This document shows positions 13,108 to 20,790 of a DNA stretch of 32,787 nucleotides, piece by piece. The stretch comes from a virus. A program made the position numbers and the translations under genes. Location: IMG/VR virus record IMGVR_UViG_3300034175_000001, positions 1 to 32,787 of that record, one strand, 5' to 3'. The stretch's first letter is position 1, and each line of letters begins with the position of its first letter. The notes under the pieces are model-generated. The model saw nothing but the letters and a program-made list of their open reading frames with translations. It was not told where the DNA came from and ran no database searches.

Positions 13108-13351
13108 CTTCTTCTTCTACCTCGATCACTTCTTCTGCTGGGTTGAAAGTAATAGCCAACTTAGTGAAGTCCATCGCACCATCATGCAGATCGAAGAAGA
13201 TCTGGATGAACAGCCACACTATGACGATAGTATGACGGGTTGGCATAACTTCAGTTGGACCATCATATCCGAAGGCAGGCAACCAAGTCCAGTTGAACGG
13301 ATTGAGATTGACGCGTGCCGAGATATCAGAGTTGGTTAGGTACTTGATCAT
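13082..13351 (-). CDS. Hypothetical membrane-associated protein (89 aa)
   Basis: An 89-residue protein with one hydrophobic stretch (TIVIVWLFIQIFFDL, about residues 41-55) that could be a membrane helix, followed by an acidic tail (EEVIEVEEEDDKPK). The ATG overlaps the upstream dCMP hydroxymethylase stop (ATGA), and its 3' end overlaps the deaminase start by 26 bases. No family is recognised. It sits between two dCMP-using enzymes, so a link to precursor synthesis is possible but unsupported. Confidence 0.6.
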   Translation of the reverse strand: MIKYLTNSDISARVNLNPFNWTWLPAFGYDGPTEVMPTRHTIVIVWLFIQIFFDLHDGAMDFTKLAITFNPAEEVIEVEEEDDKPKVGL

Positions 13352-14004
13352 TTTACGAGTCCAAAATGCTTTTCATAGACGTGGAGGCTTCCGACCTGCC
13401 AATGGATGTGACCTGGAAGCAGTTTAAGATCATCTGCCAGCTTGGTCTGTACGTGCTTCTGCCACGCATAGTCATTCTTGTAGCCGAAGACTACATCATT
13501 GCTACGCATCTGCACGACTGCATGCAAGTAACCGTTACGAGCGAGGTATTGTACAGTGTTAGTGCACATAAAGTCGCTCATACCATCGGTATTGAACTCA
13601 CTCTGCATAGATGGTCGAGTGTAGATCATAACTGCACGACGAGACTCGAGGTCATTTCGAAGTGTCGAGTAGCAGTTCAGATACTGATTCTGGTTCTCTT
13701 CCGAGTAGATGCACCAACCGTAGTTGCTATTGATGCGACCGTCGGGTGTAGCGACAGCCTTCCAGATAGCTGGAACAGGCGCCGGGATGTCGTTCACATT
13801 ACGTGACTGACCTTCGTACCAAGTGATCTCACGATTGATGTAGTCTTCACTCGGAGTACCGAAGATGGCTGGTTCATCAGCAATGAAACAGGCGCCAGGT
13901 ATCTCGATCATCTTGCAGCCGGTCTTGTCGGTTACAAACTGTTCAGAGTAGAGTAGATGCTTGAGAGTCTCGCGAATATGGCGGGTCTTATTAGTCACAT
14001 ACAT
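13348..14004 (-). CDS. 42: Deoxycytidylate 5-hydroxymethylase
   Basis: A 218-residue thymidylate-synthase-family protein aligning with T4 gp42 nearly residue for residue (FVTDKTGCKMIEIPGACF; EPAIFGTPSEDYINREITWY; YTRPSMQSEFNTDGMSDFMC). The catalytic cysteine is C147 (T4 C148). D178 in FGYKNDYAW corresponds to T4 D179, the residue that selects cytosine where thymidylate synthases have asparagine. So it should make 5-hydroxymethyl-dCMP from dCMP and methylene-tetrahydrofolate, not hmdUMP. It lacks about 28 residues of the T4 C-terminus. It implies hydroxymethylcytosine-derived DNA. Confidence 0.92.
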   Translation of the reverse strand: MYVTNKTRHIRETLKHLLYSEQFVTDKTGCKMIEIPGACFIADEPAIFGTPSEDYINREITWYEGQSRNVNDIPAPVPAIWKAVATPDGRINSNYGWCIYSEENQNQYLNCYSTLRNDLESRRAVMIYTRPSMQSEFNTDGMSDFMCTNTVQYLARNGYLHAVVQMRSNDVVFGYKNDYAWQKHVQTKLADDLKLLPGHIHWQVGSLHVYEKHFGLVK

Positions 14005-14471
14005 TAGTAGGTAATCTTCTCGCCAAATACGTTCTTATACTCACGAGGAATGTTGAGCGACATGACCTCGTTGTCCATACGATCCAATACATCTTCAGTG
14101 AGAAGCTGCGGCTTCGTAACAACCGGCTTAGATATAGTAGAACGATTCAGCATGTCCCGCTGAATAGCCTGACCTTCCATACGACCACGCATATAAGCTA
14201 CTGCGAAAGAACAGTAGTTGATCATGTCCTTGTACGTATCCTCGAGGCTCTCGAAGTTAGGCTGGACACCGTCACCCTGCTCAGCTACTTCAAGGAGCGA
14301 CTGAGCGCGAAGCAGCTTCTGATGGATCATGTCATGAATGGTCGATACACCACGACGATAGTGCATAGACTGAACAATAGACGAATTGGGATTCTGGTAG
14401 TCGTTAGACTTCTTCTTCTGAAGTTCGATGCACTCTTGCAGTACAACGACTGACTCACGATCAGTTGTCAT
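14004..14471 (-). CDS. Nmad1 (DUF1599)-like protein
   Basis: A 155-residue mainly helical protein. The KKKSNDYQNPNS segment followed by IHDMIHQKLLRAQSLL and SLEDTYKDMINYCSFAVAYM matches the shape of the nucleotide-modification-associated domain 1 (a Kx-DY motif, a K-R helix, and a D-NY helix). These proteins are repeatedly found beside DNA-base-modifying genes; the biochemistry is not established. Family assignment is by pattern. It directly precedes the dCMP hydroxymethylase (TAATG junction), which fits. Promoter P5 in the upstream gene probably drives both. Confidence 0.65.
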   Translation of the reverse strand: MTTDRESVVVLQECIELQKKKSNDYQNPNSSIVQSMHYRRGVSTIHDMIHQKLLRAQSLLEVAEQGDGVQPNFESLEDTYKDMINYCSFAVAYMRGRMEGQAIQRDMLNRSTISKPVVTKPQLLTEDVLDRMDNEVMSLNIPREYKNVFGEKITY

Positions 14472-14926
14472 GCATAACCTTTATATGTTGAAGGTGATAG
14501 CTTCCAAAGCTCATTGGAAACATCATAGTCCCAGATAATACCAAGTTTGGTTAAAGTTGTCAACCGGTAAAATCTACAAAACTCATTGTTGAAGTATTCT
14601 TTGAAGTAGTCTCTATTACCATCTTCGTCCCTCTCACTTTCGTAAAGCTCAAGAGCCTCACCGCCGTTGTTTGGGATCTTCAGAAAGATAAGTCGATCTA
14701 CACTGTCGCACTTAGGACCCTGTTTGAATGGAAGACAAAACGAATTGTACATGTGGATTGGTACTAACGTCTTTACTTCTACAGTCTTACCCTCAACTGT
14801 CATGTCCTTCTTAGAGTCGAACCAATCATCAGTTCTTTCGCCTTGAAGTCCATGATAGTTGAACCATCGTAAGACTGTACGTTCACCTAGATCTCCAAGC
14901 GACAGAATGCGCTCGGATCTGGTCAT
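14468..14926 (-). CDS. Small PD-(D/E)xK nuclease-like protein
   Basis: A 152-residue protein. DSKKDMTVEGKTVEVKTL has the spacing of a PD-(D/E)xK nuclease core (the D of KKD, then E-V-K on the following strand), preceded by an N-terminal helix LGERTVLRWFNYHG that often carries the first catalytic acid. It may cut DNA, for example Holliday junctions, or discriminate unmodified DNA. The fold call rests on this motif only. The ATG is fused to the upstream stop and it contains promoter P5. Confidence 0.55.
   Translation of the reverse strand: MTRSERILSLGDLGERTVLRWFNYHGLQGERTDDWFDSKKDMTVEGKTVEVKTLVPIHMYNSFCLPFKQGPKCDSVDRLIFLKIPNNGGEALELYESERDEDGNRDYFKEYFNNEFCRFYRLTTLTKLGIIWDYDVSNELWKLSPSTYKGYA
14535..14563 (-). 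promoter_or_regulatory. sigma70-type promoter (P5) before the Nmad1/hydroxymethylase genes
   Basis: Minus strand: TTGACA (14563-14558), 17-bp spacer, TATTAT (14540-14535). 6/6 and 5/6 to consensus. It lies inside the nuclease-like gene, about 65 bases upstream of the Nmad1-like start, and would drive the dCMP hydroxymethylase and deaminase. Confidence 0.62.
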
Positions 14927-15399
14927 TAAAACAGCTTTGCAAATGCCTCGTAGTCAATACGATCCAGCATGCCATGGTTACCCTCATGCGAAGGTGCAAC
15001 CCAACCAGCAGGCTTGATCAGATCTGGCAGACCAAGTGGGTTTGGACGCTCAGGCTTGATGCCACGTTGCTTGGACATGTTTGCCATATGGACCTCGTCC
15101 CATGCGATCTGCGAACCTACGCTGAATGCATCAAGAGTACCGATAGCAACGACACAAAGGTCAATGAGTGCATCCACTACGTCTTCAGCAGACTTAGCAG
15201 CCTTCATCTCGTTCAGCTCTTCCTGGAGGAAGTCAACACGGAACTTTAGGAAGGTCTTAAGTTTGTCGTTGTCCAGAGCATCGATGCTCTCATGGAAACC
15301 AAACTTGTCGTGCATGTCGTTTAGATCAACCCACCAAGGAGCGGGCATAGTATCGTAAATTACAGCTTCGTTAAAAAAATCATTATCGTCAGAGAACAT
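14926..15399 (-). CDS. MazG-like / all-alpha NTP pyrophosphatase
   Basis: The frame extends to a TTG at 15429, but the ATG at 15399 has AAGG seven bases upstream and lies just after the preceding stop, so I choose it (157 aa). The helical core RVDFLQEELNEMKAAKSAEDVVDALIDLC has the E-E-x-x-E and later D-x-x-D spacing of MazG/HisE-like NTP pyrophosphohydrolases, with WDEVHMANMSK following. It would hydrolyse NTPs or dNTPs to monophosphates; in this context dCTP or dUTP clearance would help replace cytosine, but specificity cannot be read. The C-terminus EAFAKLF is hydrophobic. Confidence 0.75.
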   Translation of the reverse strand: MFSDDNDFFNEAVIYDTMPAPWWVDLNDMHDKFGFHESIDALDNDKLKTFLKFRVDFLQEELNEMKAAKSAEDVVDALIDLCVVAIGTLDAFSVGSQIAWDEVHMANMSKQRGIKPERPNPLGLPDLIKPAGWVAPSHEGNHGMLDRIDYEAFAKLF

Positions 15400-15407
15400 T
15401 ACTTGCC

Positions 15408-16025
15408 TTAACTCGGAGGCGCGATCCAAGTAGGAGTCGGCCGATTCTTCCAGGTGTGGATATGGGATTTGTACTTGTTATAGTACGCACGGTAGTTATC
15501 TGTAAGCGAACCAATCTTACAGTCATCGGGCATGCAGCTAGGCGCTGGTGTCATGTCCCAATCTTTAAGGTTCATCGGGGGAGTTTGCAGAGTATAGAGA
15601 AGACTAAACGTCTTGTGGACCTTACCATAGCGGTAGGTGTACTCTTGCAGGAGGCCGTCTAGATGATCGACTAGCCATAGGTAGTTCTGGACCGATGTAC
15701 GGCACCAGATGGCGGATGGATGGTTACGGTGAGATGCTCCATAGAGTAGAGCATCGCGGTCATCATCCAACCGCCAGACTTTAACATTGCGCTTCTTATA
15801 GCCCATTATCTTAGTGACAGGCATATAACAATCATGCTCTTCGCTCCACTCTTCGAAGACGTTGCACCATGGCGTCTCTCTGACCTCAATCGCTTCCTTA
15901 CCATCGAGGAGACGATGGGCTGTTGAAAGTAACTGTGCAGTCTCAACTATCATCTTTACGACATGCTTGTCGCAGAGTTCCTGAGCTGCTTGGTAGGCAT
16001 CAAAATGGACGAAGAATATGTTCAC
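15408..16025 (-). CDS. Conserved phage protein, possibly DNA-repair-related
   Basis: A 205-residue protein starting at GTG 16025, overlapping the deformylase stop (GTGA). The N-terminal CDKHVVKMIVETAQLLSTAH, the central HPSAIWCRTSVQNYLWLVDH and the EYTYRYGKVHKTF segment are features of a protein family widespread in tailed phages, usually without function. The DKHVVKMIxExxQ start has been compared with pyrimidine-dimer glycosylases, but I cannot confirm this. It is rich in histidine and tryptophan. It lies between peptide deformylase and a MazG-like gene. Confidence 0.75.
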   Translation of the reverse strand: MNIFFVHFDAYQAAQELCDKHVVKMIVETAQLLSTAHRLLDGKEAIEVRETPWCNVFEEWSEEHDCYMPVTKIMGYKKRNVKVWRLDDDRDALLYGASHRNHPSAIWCRTSVQNYLWLVDHLDGLLQEYTYRYGKVHKTFSLLYTLQTPPMNLKDWDMTPAPSCMPDDCKIGSLTDNYRAYYNKYKSHIHTWKNRPTPTWIAPPS

Positions 16026-16522
16026 TTATCTTTGCGCTTTGCTTGCTTCCACTTCTTAAATGCTTGCTCACGGTGAATGCTGTTAGCACGCTGATAGAAG
16101 TGAAGGCCGTTGAGGTGATCGAGCTCATGTTGGAAGATACGTGCTGTCATTCCGGTGAATGTCTTGGTGTAGACCTCACCGTCAGGACCAGTGAAACGTA
16201 CCTTGATAGACTTGGCTCTCTTTACTTTAACATAAAGCTTAGGAAATGTCAAACAGGCTTCTTCAAGAGTTACCAGTTCGTCACCAAAGACCACGATCTT
16301 CGGGTTGAAGCACGCAAAGGCAGGTTCACCCTCCATCACGAACACTCGATACGGCAAGCCAACTTGATTAGCCGCTAGACCGATGCCGTTGTTATCACGC
16401 ATGTAACTGACTAGTTGCTGGGCCAGCTCTTCTGGATCTACTGGCGGATTGACAAAGTTGAAGTTGTCGATCTCAGTCGTAAGAATCGAGTCGGTAGCTG
16501 GTACGAGAGCTAGATCAGTCAT
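16022..16522 (-). CDS. def: Peptide deformylase
   Basis: The enzyme removes the formyl group from new N-terminal methionines. All three motifs are present (numbering from MTDLALV): GIGLAANQVG (46-55), EEACLTFP with metal-binding C90 (EGCLS in bacteria), and QHELDHL with H132, E133 and H136. The frame is open further upstream, but the ATG at 16522 overlaps the preceding stop and gives 166 residues, the usual size. Phage deformylases are common in marine T4-like phages and are thought to support translation of short-lived proteins. Promoter P7 lies about 70 bases upstream. Confidence 0.93.
   Translation of the reverse strand: MTDLALVPATDSILTTEIDNFNFVNPPVDPEELAQQLVSYMRDNNGIGLAANQVGLPYRVFVMEGEPAFACFNPKIVVFGDELVTLEEACLTFPKLYVKVKRAKSIKVRFTGPDGEVYTKTFTGMTARIFQHELDHLNGLHFYQRANSIHREQAFKKWKQAKRKDK
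16224..16252 (-). promoter_or_regulatory. Weaker sigma70-like promoter (P6) inside the deformylase gene
   Basis: Minus strand: TTGACA (16252-16247) with the same TTTCC extension as P1, 17-bp spacer, TAAAGT (16229-16224), which matches the -10 at only 4/6. It may be active or a decayed member of the TTGACATTT family. Confidence 0.4.
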
Positions 16523-16973
16523 ATGCGGGGTCATCCAAAAACTTAGTGAGCGTGTTAGATACGATCTGACCACTAGGTAGATGCGTAGTAGTCTTATATA
16601 CCATCGGCTCAAAAATGTCAAGGATATATGGCATGTGCCGCTCTTTTAATTGCTTGAGCATGTGTTTCGTACCACGGGAAACACCATCCCAAAGAACAAT
16701 GCCACCGTCCGCAAAGTCTGCCATTTCCACATTACGAACGATGCCTGAAGCTTTACCGTGTAGGTCCCACATCGCGGGAAACTCAGCGACATGAGCTCTG
16801 TTATCCTTAGCCCACTGCTCGCCAAGGAGATCAGGACCAGTTGCACGCCCAGATACAACAATGGTGATCTTACCGTGCTCAAGCTCGAACTTTTTAATCG
16901 CGGTTTCGAGTTTTGCTCTATGATACGGGTGGCTATGATGGATTGTTCTTGAGCCTGCGATAACAACTTTCAT
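16515..16973 (-). CDS. SLOG-domain (YspA/DUF2493-like) protein
   Basis: A 152-residue Rossmann-like protein of the SLOG group: MKVVIAGSRTI at the N-terminus, IVVSGRATGPDLLGEQWAK (the GxxxGxD ligand loop), AEFPAMWDLHGKASGIVRN and IVLWDGVSRGTKHM. SLOG proteins bind nucleotide or nucleic-acid ligands, and phage copies often accompany ADP-ribose or modified-base metabolism; the ligand is unknown here. It contains P7 in its 3' part. The C-terminus TLTKFLDDPAYD resembles the end of gp55 (GVEKFMDDPE), a hint of a shared partner. Confidence 0.85.
   Translation of the reverse strand: MKVVIAGSRTIHHSHPYHRAKLETAIKKFELEHGKITIVVSGRATGPDLLGEQWAKDNRAHVAEFPAMWDLHGKASGIVRNVEMADFADGGIVLWDGVSRGTKHMLKQLKERHMPYILDIFEPMVYKTTTHLPSGQIVSNTLTKFLDDPAYD
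16593..16621 (-). promoter_or_regulatory. sigma70-type promoter (P7) upstream of peptide deformylase
   Basis: Minus strand: TTGACA (16621-16616), 17-bp spacer starting TTTTTGA, TATAAG (16598-16593). It is the same consensus as P1-P3, embedded in the SLOG gene and about 70 bases before the deformylase start. Confidence 0.72.
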
Positions 16974-17329
16974 TCTTCCACCAGATTATAAATGTCTTGT
17001 TTGGCTATGATGCTCTCGATATATCGAATATCGCGAGCGCTGCCATACTCGAAGACGGTATGATCAAAGTACATCTCGAAAGGATCGATGCCCCTCATAT
17101 TGATGACTTGATTAGAAGCAACTGGGTTACAGCGTGCGGCTAGATCAGCACCACGAAGTTCAGCAACACGACTGATGATCGACTTAGCTAGATCGAGGCT
17201 TGGTGCTACGATATAGAGCTGACCATCAAACCAATCAGTCGATGGAAGACTCATGATCATGGAATGAGTACGACCAGACCTACGAGCAGTATTCACGACC
17301 TTATAAACATCACTACGATTTACAAACAT
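16970..17329 (-). CDS. Hypothetical protein with degenerate P-loop-like start (119 aa)
   Basis: A 119-residue protein starting at ATG 17329 (TAATG with the gp46 stop). Residues 13-25 (NTARRSGRTHSMI) look like a decayed nucleotide-binding loop, followed by FDGQLYIVAPSLDLAKSIIS, a strand-helix pattern seen in P-loop ATPases, then an unmatched basic region. It is too short for an active helicase or terminase domain. Position right after gp46/gp47 suggests a phage replication or recombination accessory role. No secure family. Confidence 0.6.
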   Translation of the reverse strand: MFVNRSDVYKVVNTARRSGRTHSMIMSLPSTDWFDGQLYIVAPSLDLAKSIISRVAELRGADLAARCNPVASNQVINMRGIDPFEMYFDHTVFEYGSARDIRYIESIIAKQDIYNLVEE

Positions 17330-19035
17330 TAATCTACCATCTTACTGAAGTTTTTGTGCTTCTCGAATTTGATCACAGAATCAAACTTTTCGAAGAGTGA
17401 GTCTCCCATATGCGAGATGACAAACACGTTAGTGTCTCCCATCGTGCCAAGGATCTGGAAGAACGCGTCCTTAGCATCAGTATCAATCGATCCATCCAAC
17501 ACCTCGTCCATGATAAGCAGGTTGGTGTTGATGGAGTTCCTTAGCTTAGAAACAGCACGCCATGTGAATAGGATGGCCAAGTTGATACGCATCTTCTCAC
17601 CTTCTGAGAACGATCCATACGAGAACTCATCCCTATGACGTGACTTAATAGTCTCTTCGAAAGACTCATTGAGCTCGAAATTAACAAAGAAGTCCATAAT
17701 AGACAAGTACTTGTTAATGAGCTTATTGATAATTGGCACATACTGCCTAACTATCTTGGATTTGATACCACCATCTTTGAGTAGCAATCCACACACCTGG
17801 TAGAGTTGCTTAGTCTCATGCAGCTCGATCAGTGTATCGCCATAACTAACGATCTCTTGTTGAACTGCTTCAAGCTCAGTGGTGTCAACCTTCTTAGCCG
17901 TCTTGTTTAGATTAGCGATCTCAGCATCTAGCTGATGAACGTACTCATGCCAACCAGCGATCTTGGTGTTGAGCACCTTAAGCTCTAGGTTGCGATCAGT
18001 GACATCCATCTGGACTGCCGAGATCTCTTGCATACGCTTAGAAGTCTTAGCGTATTCTTGCTCGAGCTGTGCCAGTCCCTCCTTGGTATGATTGATCTTT
18101 GAAGTACGATCTGCTATGGTCGTAGTCTTGAAGTCTTCATCGATAGTCTGCTGACAGGTTGGGCAGTTATCGTAGTCGTGGAAGAACCCGACCTCCTTGC
18201 TGAACAGATGGATCTTCGAAGTGATCTTAGTACGTAGCTCATCGAGACTACGGATCTTCTTAGAGATGCTCTGCTGATCTGCGATAGAGTCTGTTAGCTG
18301 GCTGATCTCGTGAAAGAGGTCTTCGATCTGATGACCGGTAGCCTCGATCTGAGCTTCAGTAGAAGCGATGTTCTCCTTCTTCTCATGGATCAACTGATCT
18401 ACGTTAGCCTGCATCTCCTGAACATGTCGGCGCATCAGCTTAAGCTTCTGGCCAGACATCTGCTTCTTCGTATCGACCTGGTTGATGTGCCCATTGTTCT
18501 CGTTAGACTTCTGAACGAGAAGCTTGTTCATGATCGTAAAGACTTGAAGGTCTAGTAGGTCTTCGATGATCTCACGACGGTTACCCGCTGGTAGTCCCAT
18601 GAATGGAGAGTACGTCGCGCTACCAAGAATGACGATCTGACAGAAGGACTTGAAGTTGCACTTGATGATCTGTTTCTCAAGGGTTTCTTGATACTCAGTA
18701 TTTTTAGCATTCTGATTTAATAGCTTTCCATCTTGCCAGACTTCGAAGATGCCCGGTCTATCGCCGCGGCGAAGGACATAAGGTACACCGTTGATCTTAA
18801 GCTCGCATTCGACTAGTAGACCCTTGCGAGTAATACTGTTGTGAAGCTGTGGCTTATTGATTTTACGGAATGGCTTACCAAACAGAGCGTACGTAATAGC
18901 ATCTAGAAGGGTAGACTTACCGGCGCCGTTCTTACCTACGATCAGTGTAGTGCGATGGCGATTAAGCTGTACTTCAGTCCATTGATTGCCGGTACTTAAG
19001 AAGTTTTTCCAACGGATCTTTTCAAACTCTAGCAT
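17329..19035 (-). CDS. 46: gp46, SbcC/Rad50-like recombination nuclease subunit
   Basis: A 568-residue SMC-type ATPase (T4: 560). Walker A is GKNGAGKST (34-42). The zinc hook CPTC is at 291-294 between long coiled-coil arms (about 170-280 and 300-400). The ABC signature FSEGEKMRINLA and Walker B LLIMDEVLDG (D510, E511) are near the C-terminus. With gp47 it resects DNA ends for recombination-dependent replication and helps degrade host DNA. The start overlaps the gp47 stop (TAATG). All parts are intact. Confidence 0.97.
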   Translation of the reverse strand: MLEFEKIRWKNFLSTGNQWTEVQLNRHRTTLIVGKNGAGKSTLLDAITYALFGKPFRKINKPQLHNSITRKGLLVECELKINGVPYVLRRGDRPGIFEVWQDGKLLNQNAKNTEYQETLEKQIIKCNFKSFCQIVILGSATYSPFMGLPAGNRREIIEDLLDLQVFTIMNKLLVQKSNENNGHINQVDTKKQMSGQKLKLMRRHVQEMQANVDQLIHEKKENIASTEAQIEATGHQIEDLFHEISQLTDSIADQQSISKKIRSLDELRTKITSKIHLFSKEVGFFHDYDNCPTCQQTIDEDFKTTTIADRTSKINHTKEGLAQLEQEYAKTSKRMQEISAVQMDVTDRNLELKVLNTKIAGWHEYVHQLDAEIANLNKTAKKVDTTELEAVQQEIVSYGDTLIELHETKQLYQVCGLLLKDGGIKSKIVRQYVPIINKLINKYLSIMDFFVNFELNESFEETIKSRHRDEFSYGSFSEGEKMRINLAILFTWRAVSKLRNSINTNLLIMDEVLDGSIDTDAKDAFFQILGTMGDTNVFVISHMGDSLFEKFDSVIKFEKHKNFSKMVD

Positions 19036-20102
19036 TATTCAACGCTCATTGCCTCATCGTAAAGGTCTGCAATCACACCTTGCAGCTTGTCTTTGTTAAC
19101 ATCCTTCAAATTCATCTGAGCGATGAACTTATTGAAGATAGTCAGCGTATCCTCAGCTTCATCAACGATGTCTTGATCGTCTTCCAGGTTGAGGTTCATA
19201 TGGTCTTCGACTACTTGAAGGTCGATAACACCGGCACCCTCAAGCTTCTCTACGAATACGTCGAACCAATATGGATTGTCTTTGTTCTTAACGACGAGCT
19301 TGACGATAGTCTCTTTGTATTCGCTAACATCAAACTGCATGATCTCTTCGAGAGACATGTCAGAGTCGTCGTACTGGATCTTCTTGAAGATCGTCAGGGG
19401 ATTCTGGATGAACTCCAGTTCACGAGTCTCCGTATCAAATACGTGGAACCCCCGAGGATCATTAAAGTCGCTCCAAGTATACTCACAAGGAGCGCCCAGA
19501 TAATGAATATTGCCTGCGCTAGACCGAGTATGATAATGACCAGAGGCAACAAGATCAAACTTAGAAAAGTGATCTGGGTTCTCGCCTTCCATAGCAGTAT
19601 GACCACGGTACATGGCAAAACCACTAAGCTCCAGGTGTCCAAAAGCAATCTGCGCAGTGGTATCAGAAATGCGTCCCATTGTCTGCTTAAAGTTGTCTGA
19701 GCAGATCCATGGGATGAAGAGGATCTTACATCCGTCAAAGGTTACCTCGGTAGTTTCTGTGTACCACTTAAAGTTCTCGTTCTTGTTCAGCCAGTATAGC
19801 TCTTCGACAGCATTTACTGAGTTAGTGTTCTTATAAAAGGTATCGTGGTTACCAATGATGATGTGCGTATTGAACTCAGCCATCGCCGGTTCCACGAATT
19901 GTTTACGCAACGCTCGAGCCGTCATGAAGTTGATGTACTTCCTGCGGTCTACGATATCACCTAGATGGATGATGTCCTTAATACCGTTTTCACGGAGGTA
20001 AGGAAAGAATACGTTGGTATAGAATCGATCAAAGTAGCGATGAAACGCGGCATGATCATTCCGGACACCCCAGTGAGTATCCGTTACTAGTGCAATCTTC
20101 AT
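19035..20102 (-). CDS. 47: gp47, SbcD/Mre11-like nuclease
   Basis: A 355-residue calcineurin-like nuclease with every phosphoesterase motif: DTHWG (D8, H10), GDIVDRR (48-54), GNHD (84-87), FGHLELSG and SGHYHTR. It partners with gp46 in end resection. The C-terminal 120 residues are acidic and probably bind gp46. The ATG at 20102 lies about 20 bases downstream of the predicted transcription start of P8, so the mRNA leader is short. Confidence 0.97.
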   Translation of the reverse strand: MKIALVTDTHWGVRNDHAAFHRYFDRFYTNVFFPYLRENGIKDIIHLGDIVDRRKYINFMTARALRKQFVEPAMAEFNTHIIIGNHDTFYKNTNSVNAVEELYWLNKNENFKWYTETTEVTFDGCKILFIPWICSDNFKQTMGRISDTTAQIAFGHLELSGFAMYRGHTAMEGENPDHFSKFDLVASGHYHTRSSAGNIHYLGAPCEYTWSDFNDPRGFHVFDTETRELEFIQNPLTIFKKIQYDDSDMSLEEIMQFDVSEYKETIVKLVVKNKDNPYWFDVFVEKLEGAGVIDLQVVEDHMNLNLEDDQDIVDEAEDTLTIFNKFIAQMNLKDVNKDKLQGVIADLYDEAMSVE

Positions 20103-20127
20103 TGGAACTCACTATTGGTATTTTGCC

Positions 20128-20156
20128 AATATATCATAATGACATAGAAATGTCAA
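20128..20156 (-). promoter_or_regulatory. sigma70-type promoter (P8) for gp47-gp46
   Basis: Minus strand: TTGACA (20156-20151), 17-bp spacer starting TTTCTAT, TATATT (20133-20128). It lies between gp55 and gp47. A 6-bp inverted repeat (TATTGG at 20113-20118, CCAATA at 20126-20131) overlaps its -10 and start region. Confidence 0.82.
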
Positions 20157-20159
20157 GGC

Positions 20160-20735
20160 TTATTCAGGATCGTCCATAAACTTCTCAACACCGGTCGTCT
20201 TCGTAACTTTCTTCTTGACCATCTTTGACTCGAAGTTCTCGATGATACGGTTAGAGACGTCGTTGTTGGTCATATCCATTGGTGCTTGACCTTCCCACGC
20301 TGCTGAGTCATACATCTCATAAAGACCCGAGTTGTGGATCGCCTTATGCTTGATGTAGTTGTGCTTGTTCTCTTTCTGGATACGCCTCACGAAGGCCCTC
20401 CATGCGATCAAGCTGAAGTAGCCGAATGGGTTCTGCTTCTGTTCATTTGGATTGAAGTTATCGACTGCTGCTAGGCAGTTCTCGATACCATCTCCCACCA
20501 TCTCCTCACGGAACGAGTAGTTTACGAAGTTTGGTCGATACGACAGCTTCTCACAGAGCATGTAGAAGCAGTGACCGAGGTAGTTGTTGATGCGTGGCTT
20601 AGGCGTACCGTTAGCTTCAGCTTCGATAGCTGCTACTCGGTACTTTGTCATCTCTACATGGAACTTCTTCTTGTCGATGTAGTTATGCGATACACGCTTC
20701 TTCTTAACGATAGGCGTAGGCGTAGGTGGGATCAT
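20160..20735 (-). CDS. 55: gp55, late-transcription sigma factor
   Basis: T4 gp55 recruits host RNA polymerase to TATAAATA late promoters and, through its C-terminal tail, to the gp45 clamp. This 191-residue protein (T4: 185) carries the expected core: NNYLGHCFYMLCEKLSYRPNF, FREEMVGDGIENCLAAVDNFN and FGYFSLIAWRAFVRRIQKE, the sigma-region-2-like part. Its end, TGVEKFMDDPE, fits a clamp-binding peptide. The frame opens at ATG 20771, but ATG 20735 has AGGA nine bases upstream and is preferred. Late promoters before the head genes in this window fit the presence of gp55. Confidence 0.93.
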   Translation of the reverse strand: MIPPTPTPIVKKKRVSHNYIDKKKFHVEMTKYRVAAIEAEANGTPKPRINNYLGHCFYMLCEKLSYRPNFVNYSFREEMVGDGIENCLAAVDNFNPNEQKQNPFGYFSLIAWRAFVRRIQKENKHNYIKHKAIHNSGLYEMYDSAAWEGQAPMDMTNNDVSNRIIENFESKMVKKKVTKTTGVEKFMDDPE

Positions 20736-20749
20736 GATCAAAATTCCTG

Positions 20750-20778
20750 TTGACAATTTGCTGGCTACCATATATAAT
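20750..20778 (+). promoter_or_regulatory. Perfect consensus sigma70 promoter on the plus strand
   Basis: Plus strand: TTGACA (20750-20755), exactly 17 bp, TATAAT (20773-20778). Both boxes match 6/6. It lies upstream of gp55 but reads away from it, antisense to the Sm-like gene and uvsW. No plus-strand open frame begins nearby. Confidence 0.6.
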
Positions 20779-20790
20779 GGCTTTAGCCTT

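Noticed and set aside
19080-19700. Long plus-strand open frame (206 codons) opposite gp47
   Set aside because: Shadow of gp47 codon usage; no motif, and no promoter on that strand nearby.
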